Positions 59,194 through 64,000 of a DNA stretch of 64,000 bases are shown in pieces (the stretch's first letter is position 1; each line of letters begins with the position of its first letter). The translations under genes and the position numbers were made by a program. The stretch lies in the NCBI GenBank assembly GCA_029959085.1, contig JARWIR010000002.1:41040233-41104232 (forward strand), read 5' to 3'. This DNA comes from Nemophila menziesii. Its lineage: Eukaryota > Streptophyta > Magnoliopsida > Boraginales > Hydrophyllaceae. The notes under the pieces were generated by a model. The model was given only the letters and a program-made list of their open reading frames with translations, was not told where the DNA came from and did not search any database.

Positions 59194-59529
59194 AATTAGG
59201 ATTATTGGAGTAGCTGCTCCTTCATTCGTTTGAGATATATATTTTGAACCAAAGTTTTTTAAAAACTACAATGGTAAAAACCACTTATTTTATATCATAC
59301 CCATAAAAATGGGTTTGGACCCGGGATGGAACTAAGACTTATGGAGGAGTTAGAGTAATAATCAACCATAGAGAAAAGAGTGGTTGATGTATGAGGTATT
59401 GGAGACCAATTTTATCGTTAATAGGGAACATGTGGCTAGGGTCTTCTTCAAATAGGTTACAAAAAATACTAAAGTATCCTAAACAATTAAAAAATACATA
59501 AAGAAATAAAAATAAGTGGCAAAAAGCAA

Positions 59530-59835
59530 GGACCACCGAGTGACTGAGTAGCGAGTTGCTATGTAACAAGTCAATAAGTATCAACGATATTCATCTCTAG
59601 CCAACACAGACTGCCAAAACCGGCTTTAGGGAGTATTTAATCATAGAGTTTACTGAATATTAGTAATATTCATCCCTGATCACCACCGACATCGCCACAT
59701 AGCATACTTAGTGATTCAATGAGTACGAAAAAGTCACTGGGTATACTCAATAATTCTGCGAGTATAGTCAGAAATTTACTTAGTATGCGAAGTAAATCAC
59801 TGAGTATGCTTAGCGAATTCTCAAAGTATTACCTA
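59530..59835. repeat. ACTNAGTA subterminal-like repeat array, copy E
   Basis: As at 12985-13330, with a deletion of one GTCGCTAAGTAAAGAGTCAC unit at the left. Confidence 0.6.
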
Positions 59836-61265
59836 AAATACGGTGTATTGACACAAAAATAAAGTAGAAAATTGTACAAATTTTATTTTTATTATATAAA
59901 AGAATATTACAACCATTAATAAAAAAATCCAAACAAAATATTACAGAAGTTACATTCCTTAAAAAGATATAAAATTCCAATAATACAAAAAAAAAAACAT
60001 CTCACCTGCCATGAACAAACACAAAAGTTCGTTGAGCTTAGCTTGGACCTTCGAAATTCAGCCTCAGCTGCCATGGAAGTCGAACAAAAGCACCAAAAAA
60101 ACTCTGATCTGCTAGTGAAAGTTAGATCTACAAGGATCTGGAACCATTTTTCGATGCTGTAAGGCTGAGAACTACGACTTTCCATGGCAGGATCCTTATT
60201 ACACAATCACAACTCCAGTAGATCCATGACAAGAATAAACATAGTCGTCAAAGGGTATGACCCGTCTTGTAGCCACCGCGAAACACCATTTCAGATGGTT
60301 GGGGTGGGGTGGAAAGAGGTTAGAGAGTATAGAGAGTGATTTAAGATAAGTAGGTGAGGAATATGATATATGTGTATTTATTGTGTGATTTAGTATGTAT
60401 AGTGAGTAAATAACATATGAACATAAAATATGTAGTATGAAATAATGTTAATGTTAAATATTATAATTGACCTTTAATAAGAAGATTAGGTTGGATGAGG
60501 GTGCTTCGATCTTGAGGGGAGAGGTTTCAAGACCCGTTGGGTAAAAATATCTAGATAACTAAAATTCTATCAAAACCCGATACGGGTTGATGAAATTCTA
60601 TAATTATACCATGTACAAACCTTGCACCCACGACCCAACTCCTAAAAATCCAGAAATCACTATTCTCGATTGCAACCCACGCTGACCAATATAATCACAA
60701 ATTAAAATACAAATTAAATAATGATTATAGCTAGGTCTATATTCAAATGAGCAAGCACTTATTATCATTTCTTCTAAATTTAGGCCAATACTATTTTTTC
60801 TCACTAAAATGAGTAAATGCCCCTGTTGCCCCCTGTAATTTTTCTGAATCGTCATCTTACCCCATATTTTGTATAAAGTGTAAATTCACCCCTTATTGTT
60901 TCAAACGTGTTTGGTTACCCTCTGTGGACGGATTCCGTCTATTATCTATGTTAAGTAAGCATGCACGACACATATGCTATTATTTAAATTTTTTATTATT
61001 ATAAATTTTTTAAATCATTAAAAAATTTAAAATTTTATTTTATTGAAAAAAGAATAAAATCGTCTTCTTCACACTCATATTAGAAAAAAAAACTTAAAAG
61101 AAATCTCTTAAACTGCCGCCACCACTTGGAGCCAAGCTCGTCCCATGAGTAAACTGGTGCCCACCCAAAAAAATCTCGCTGAAGTTGACCATTGACTATC
61201 AGAATTGACCAACGTTGACTGTTGAAGTTGATTGACAAGAAACCGTGGTGGTGATAATATACATA

Positions 61266-61515
61266 CTCCCTACATCCCAAATACAATGTCCACTTAGCTT
61301 TTCACACAGATTAAGAAAACTAATAATTACATACACCAATACAAAATTACCCCTTATAAAGTGTCTTAATAATTTAAATATGCACTGAAAGTATAAATTT
61401 TAATTTTTTTAATAATGGTAATGATGGAAAAAGTTGAAAAAACGTGTTTTGATATTCTAAATGTACAATATTTTCGGTACACCATATTTAGTAAGTGGAC
61501 ATTAGGACGGATGAA
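61266..61515. mobile_element. Stowaway-like MITE remnant, copy F
   Basis: Left end CTCCCTACATCCCAAATACA, right end GGACGGATGAAATAATTG; same position as in the other copies. Confidence 0.6.
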
Positions 61516-61569
61516 ATAATTGTTTTGTTCTATTATTTGCTTAGCCTAGTTCTAGAATACGTTGTATGG

Positions 61570-61815
61570 AAGGAGAAGCACAAGCAATCATATACGCATT
61601 AGACATGATGAGACATGAACCACAAGAGGAGATAACCATCTTCTCTGACAACCTTGAAATAATTCAAGGTATCAAAAATGTGTCAGGTCAAATGGAAGCT
61701 TAGACCATGGATTAGTTTATTTCAAACATATTCTGCTACAGTTTAGTCGAGTAGACATTCTAGCAAAAAAAGTTAGGCATTGGGCATCGAGGGAACAAGA
61801 GTCATGACAAATGTG
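61570..61815 (+). pseudogene. RNase H-like domain fragment, copy F
   Basis: GEAQAIIYALDMMRHEP then EEITIFSDNLEIIQGI is intact, with the SD aspartate; the middle is deleted as in D, and ADILAKK-like wording follows in another frame. Confidence 0.65.
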
Positions 61816-62329
61816 TTATGTCAATTTTCCAGTCTAGAAATAGATTAATTCTCTATGTAATTATCTAAAATTTCTTAGACATAAAAAAACAAATATGTTG
61901 GGCCTAGAATTATTCTAATAAAAAAAATCAGGTTATTGTTCCATGGATGGATGAGGCCTTGTCCAAACAAAAATGGGTTAAGGAGATTTACCCAATAAAA
62001 AAGAAAAAATAAAGCTAAATATTTTATTAATATATAAAATGAACTCAGTCAACTAGTCATTTTACTGAGCTACCTTAAACACTTAATTATCTTACTTTAT
62101 ATCTACCATCGCTCGACGCAAAATCATCAACCCTTCACCTCTGTCAGCTACTCCACGATCTCTCGATTTTCAGAGAGCTAACTCATTCATTATATATGCA
62201 CTCTTCCGTCAGCTAATGAGTCATGAACCACACATGCCGCCGCACTCTCCGTCCCTCCTCCTAGGTAATTCTAATTAATAAATCAAATATTTTAGGTAAT
62301 TCTAATTAATAAATCAAATCATTTTTAAA

Positions 62330-62530
62330 AATATGGATTATTTCGCCTAATATAGGGACCTATATTGTAATTATTTTAAAAGAATTTTGTTGTTTTGCAT
62401 ATTATAGGGACTTATTATGTAATTAGTTCAAAATATAGGGTATTTTGCATTTATAGGGACCTATAATCCCAAAACATAGGGACCTATGATGAAATTTTGT
62501 AAAATATAGGGATTTGTATGGTAACAAACT
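62330..62530. repeat. TATAGGGACCTAT motif array, copy F
   Basis: Same array as in B and D. Confidence 0.75.
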
Positions 62531-63039
62531 CACACTGCCCCTGACCTTGGTATCCCAACAAAAACTCCCTACTCAGCCCATGTAAGTGACTAATAGTTCT
62601 TTTAATTGACTTAAGTTAAGAATAACGATACAATATCATCTTCCACTATCTTCACGGAAGAAGGTGAGCTTTCTTAGCAGTGTGTTATACTATTATTCAC
62701 ATGTGTCATAATTGCATAATATCACCATATTAAATAGAAATATAAGCGTCTTTGAGTATAAAATCTAGATTAATAATAATTGGTCATTAATTTTACATAT
62801 TTACTAAATTAGAAAAAAAAAGTCAACATAGATTTGATGCTTTCAATATGCACATGCCCATCTACAAAATAGTGACTTATTGTCATGTCAAGAGTAAGGT
62901 CAAAATGACCATGTCATTTCAGTTTCCCATCAACAATAATAAGTATGATGGTAATATTTACTAAGTTTAGCAATCCCCCTTATATATTTATGTGGTCTAT
63001 TTCTAGTTGAGATTCAATTCTTCTGATGCTTTAATCTGT

Positions 63040-63210
63040 AGTATCACAATCCCTTGGCACTTGATGATGTTCGATATTCAGTTGTAAACAAAGGAGAGAA
63101 GTAGAGTGAGGGCGAAATCACTTTCTCTGGAGATATTATCACCTACTACCTTGAAAGGGCTCCTTCTCTTAAATCTATAATCATTGAAATTCCTGAGGTA
63201 AATTACACTC
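63040..63210 (+). pseudogene. Unassigned exon-like block in T2, copy F
   Basis: One frame reads DDVRYSVVNKGEK, a single TAG, then GEITFSGDIITYYLERA and PSLKSIIIEIPEVN up to a GTAAAT donor-like site. Conserved in B; lost in D. Weak resemblance to the FBD region of F-box/LRR proteins; not enough to assign. Confidence 0.4.
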
Positions 63211-63937
63211 ATATTAGTTTTTAAATATCTACGCAACCTTATACAAACTAAGAAATTTAAATTAAATTATTCACATGTATGTATATTTTTCAGGCATCCG
63301 GATTAGAATAGCGTTAATAGAGACATTGATGCGGGATCTCCTCTCCATTTGGAATAATAAAGAAAGAACAAAAGACTTGATTGGGTTGTTAAAAAGTGTT
63401 TTGGCCATGGAGATTTTCTCCTTGTAATAAGCTATAGCTTAACTTATTAACTTCAGATTTATTATACTACTCTGTTATCTGAGACTTTGTTTTTGTTGTA
63501 TATTTCCCTTTTTGGGATCAGATATTTCTAATCTTGTCTATATTGACATTTTCTACTTTTTATTTTTATGAATGTAAAATGAATTGATTTATAATGTATA
63601 ATCCGTGAAAGGCCATATACTATAGCTGCTCCATTCATCTGCAAAGTAGATCATGTCATAAAGCTATTAGAATGGGACAACTATGATATAGTACAAATTT
63701 CAATATCTTGAGTACTTGTGTGCCTTCATCATGTGGGTAATGGTTGTAATAATAAGGTATATTAGTGAGATATATGTATTAAGGGAAATACTTTGTTGTA
63801 TATGTACTCAAGGTTACTAGCAAAAAAGTAATCAGTGTTAATATATAGTGAGTAATAGTTGGTATTGGCCTTCTAATATGCATTTTGTTAGTGATTTGTT
63901 AGAATATTACCCTAAAAAGATTGACCTTATGCACATG

Positions 63938-64000
63938 TTCCTTAAAGACTTTAGCAACTAATTATCTTGGAATCTCATCACGCTCTCTTTGATGTTGTCG
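63938..64000 (+). pseudogene. BCS1-like AAA-ATPase C-terminal fragment, copy F (cut)
   Basis: LKTLATNYLGISSRSL is readable and equals the start of the block at 21412 in copy B; the window ends inside it. Confidence 0.65.

Larger units (their letters stand above)
60102..64000. repeat. T2 module, copy F (cut by window end)
   Basis: Begins CTCTGATCTGCTAGTGAAAG. Leader, MITE, RNase H fragment, TATAGGGACC array, exon-like block 63040-63210, a second exon-like block (about 63296-63425, after TTTCAG), and the first part of the AAA fragment at the end. No insertions. 61820-62320 and 62540-63030 are AT-rich with nothing recognised. Confidence 0.9.

Overview
This window looks like AT-rich, non-genic nuclear DNA from a flowering plant, probably a eudicot; the species cannot be named from the sequence. 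The signs are Ty3-type LTR retrotransposons with a tRNA-Asp-like primer site, a plant L1-type LINE, Stowaway-like MITEs, and fragments of plant gene families: ZF-HD zinc finger, BCS1-like AAA-ATPase and WAT1/EamA transporter. No intact host gene was recognised. Every recognisable coding piece is a fragment, a pseudogene or transposon-derived. No RNA gene was seen by eye.

The layout is a large tandem repeat with a period of about 21 kb. The parental unit reads: LTR remnant, X module (with antisense WAT1 fragment), T1 module, T2 module. Repeat 1 covers 1-22198: LTR end 1-286, X 287-5949, T1-A 5950-17620, T2-B 17621-22198. Repeat 2 covers 22199-45620: T1-C 22199-38669, T2-D 38670-45620; X and its LTR are missing at the 22198/22199 join. 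Repeat 3 covers 45621-64000: LTR 45621-46801, X 46802-52407, T1-E 52408-60101, T2-F 60102 to the window edge. T1 and T2 are themselves older, diverged paralogues: both begin with the same leader, carry a Stowaway-like MITE, an RNase H-domain fragment and a TATAGGGACC motif array, and end in a BCS1-like AAA-ATPase fragment. Only T1 carries the ZF-HD exon, the 24-bp repeat and the ACTNAGTA array.

Later insertions differ between copies. T1-A holds a truncated Ty3 element (13495-about 16590) between two copies of the T1 tail. T1-C holds a solo LTR with perfect 5-bp target duplications, then a copy of the flank, then the 3' part of a gag-protease element that lacks reverse transcriptase, then a second LTR. 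T2-D holds a 598-bp MULE-like MITE and a 5'-truncated LINE.

The fragments do not form a working pathway. The most interesting object is a T1 exon cassette in which a ZF-HD dimerisation domain is joined, in frame in copy A, to a copy of the AAA-ATPase C-terminal tail, followed by a second AAA-ATPase C-terminus. The other points worth attention are short palindromic or hairpin motifs at conserved places: LTR 5' ends, the LTR/X border, the retrotransposon 3' region and the MITE repeat units.
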